5,278 bases of DNA from Patescibacteria group bacterium (GTDB lineage Bacteria > Patescibacteriota > Microgenomatia > Levybacterales > UBA12049). The DNA is taken from contig JAHIGH010000234.1 of assembly GCA_018900295.1 (NCBI GenBank), forward strand, positions 1 through 5,278, in the 5' to 3' direction. The position numbers and the translations under genes are program-made. The notes beneath the pieces were generated by a model. It had not been told where the DNA came from and did no database searches. It worked only from the letters and a program-made list of their open reading frames with translations. Shown here in pieces: positions 5,175 to 5,278 of this stretch (the stretch's first letter is position 1; each line of letters begins with the position of its first letter).

Positions 5175-5276
5175 TTAATATAAGATCATCACTCCCAATA
5201 CTACCACCAAAAATCCTCCTCCTAAAATCAGGACAAAATCCGGCTCCAATCCCCAAATTAATTTATTTGTTCTTAC
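5175..5276 (-). CDS. C-terminal end of a probable membrane protein (5' end outside window)
   Basis: A minus-strand frame is open from the right edge for 33 codons and ends with TAA at 5177-5175. Its product reads VRTNKLIWGLEPDFV and then a strongly hydrophobic stretch, LILGGGFLVVVLGVMIL, before a final Tyr. This is a convincing single transmembrane segment at the very C-terminus. The other two minus-strand frames here are broken by several stops. I do not recognise the family. It has the same orientation as the antiporter gene, separated from it by about 450 bp of repeat-rich DNA. Because only 33 residues are visible, chance cannot be excluded. Confidence 0.45.
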   Translation of the reverse strand, partial: VRTNKLIWGLEPDFVLILGGGFLVVVLGVMILY

Positions 5277-5278
5277 TC

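Noticed and set aside
4987..5178. 63-codon plus-strand open frame starting at TTG
   Set aside because: It runs through the hairpin/repeat block, has a non-ATG start without a Shine-Dalgarno sequence, and shows no domain-like pattern.

Overview
The window is AT-rich and looks like a piece of a small bacterial genome, most likely from the candidate phyla radiation (Patescibacteria, Parcubacteria-like). The evidence is indirect: a short release factor 1, a bL31 with a charged C-terminal tail, start codons without Shine-Dalgarno sequences, and intergenic spaces filled with palindromic repeats of a kind I recall from such genomes. Tryptophan is read from TGG and the antiporter gene ends on TGA, so the standard bacterial code applies, not the UGA-glycine code of Gracilibacteria and Absconditabacteria. 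The lineage is an inference.

Layout. (1) 2-616 (+): the 3' part of hisS, histidyl-tRNA synthetase, entering from the left edge. (2) 619-659: a palindromic repeat. (3) 701-1669 (+): a ten-helix EamA/DMT transporter. (4) 1686-1985 (+): rpmE, zinc-type ribosomal protein bL31. A near-consensus promoter lies inside the end of the transporter gene and predicts an mRNA that begins at the rpmE start codon. (5) about 2046-2167: an A-rich/T-rich repeat element ending 3 nt before the next start codon. (6) 2171-3040 (+): prfA, release factor 1, lacking about 46 N-terminal residues relative to the E. coli protein. (7) 3047-4726 (-): a Kef-type CPA2 cation/proton antiporter with an RCK_N (TrkA-N) domain, convergent with prfA and only 6 bp from it. 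Its start is uncertain and lies in a stretch with two palindromes and a 14-codon upstream ORF. (8) 4808-5174: no gene; repeats and hairpins. (9) 5175-5276 (-): the last 33 codons of a probable membrane protein entering from the right edge.

The plus-strand genes form a translation-centred set (tRNA charging, large-subunit protein, termination factor) with a transporter inserted. The minus strand carries membrane functions. prmC (hemK), which often follows prfA, is not here. I see no rRNA, tRNA, CRISPR array, transposase or phage gene, and no convincing undescribed multi-gene system. The points that merit a second look are the leaderless rpmE promoter, the shortened RF1 directly behind a repeat element, the start region of the antiporter, and the variety of palindromic repeats in the gaps.
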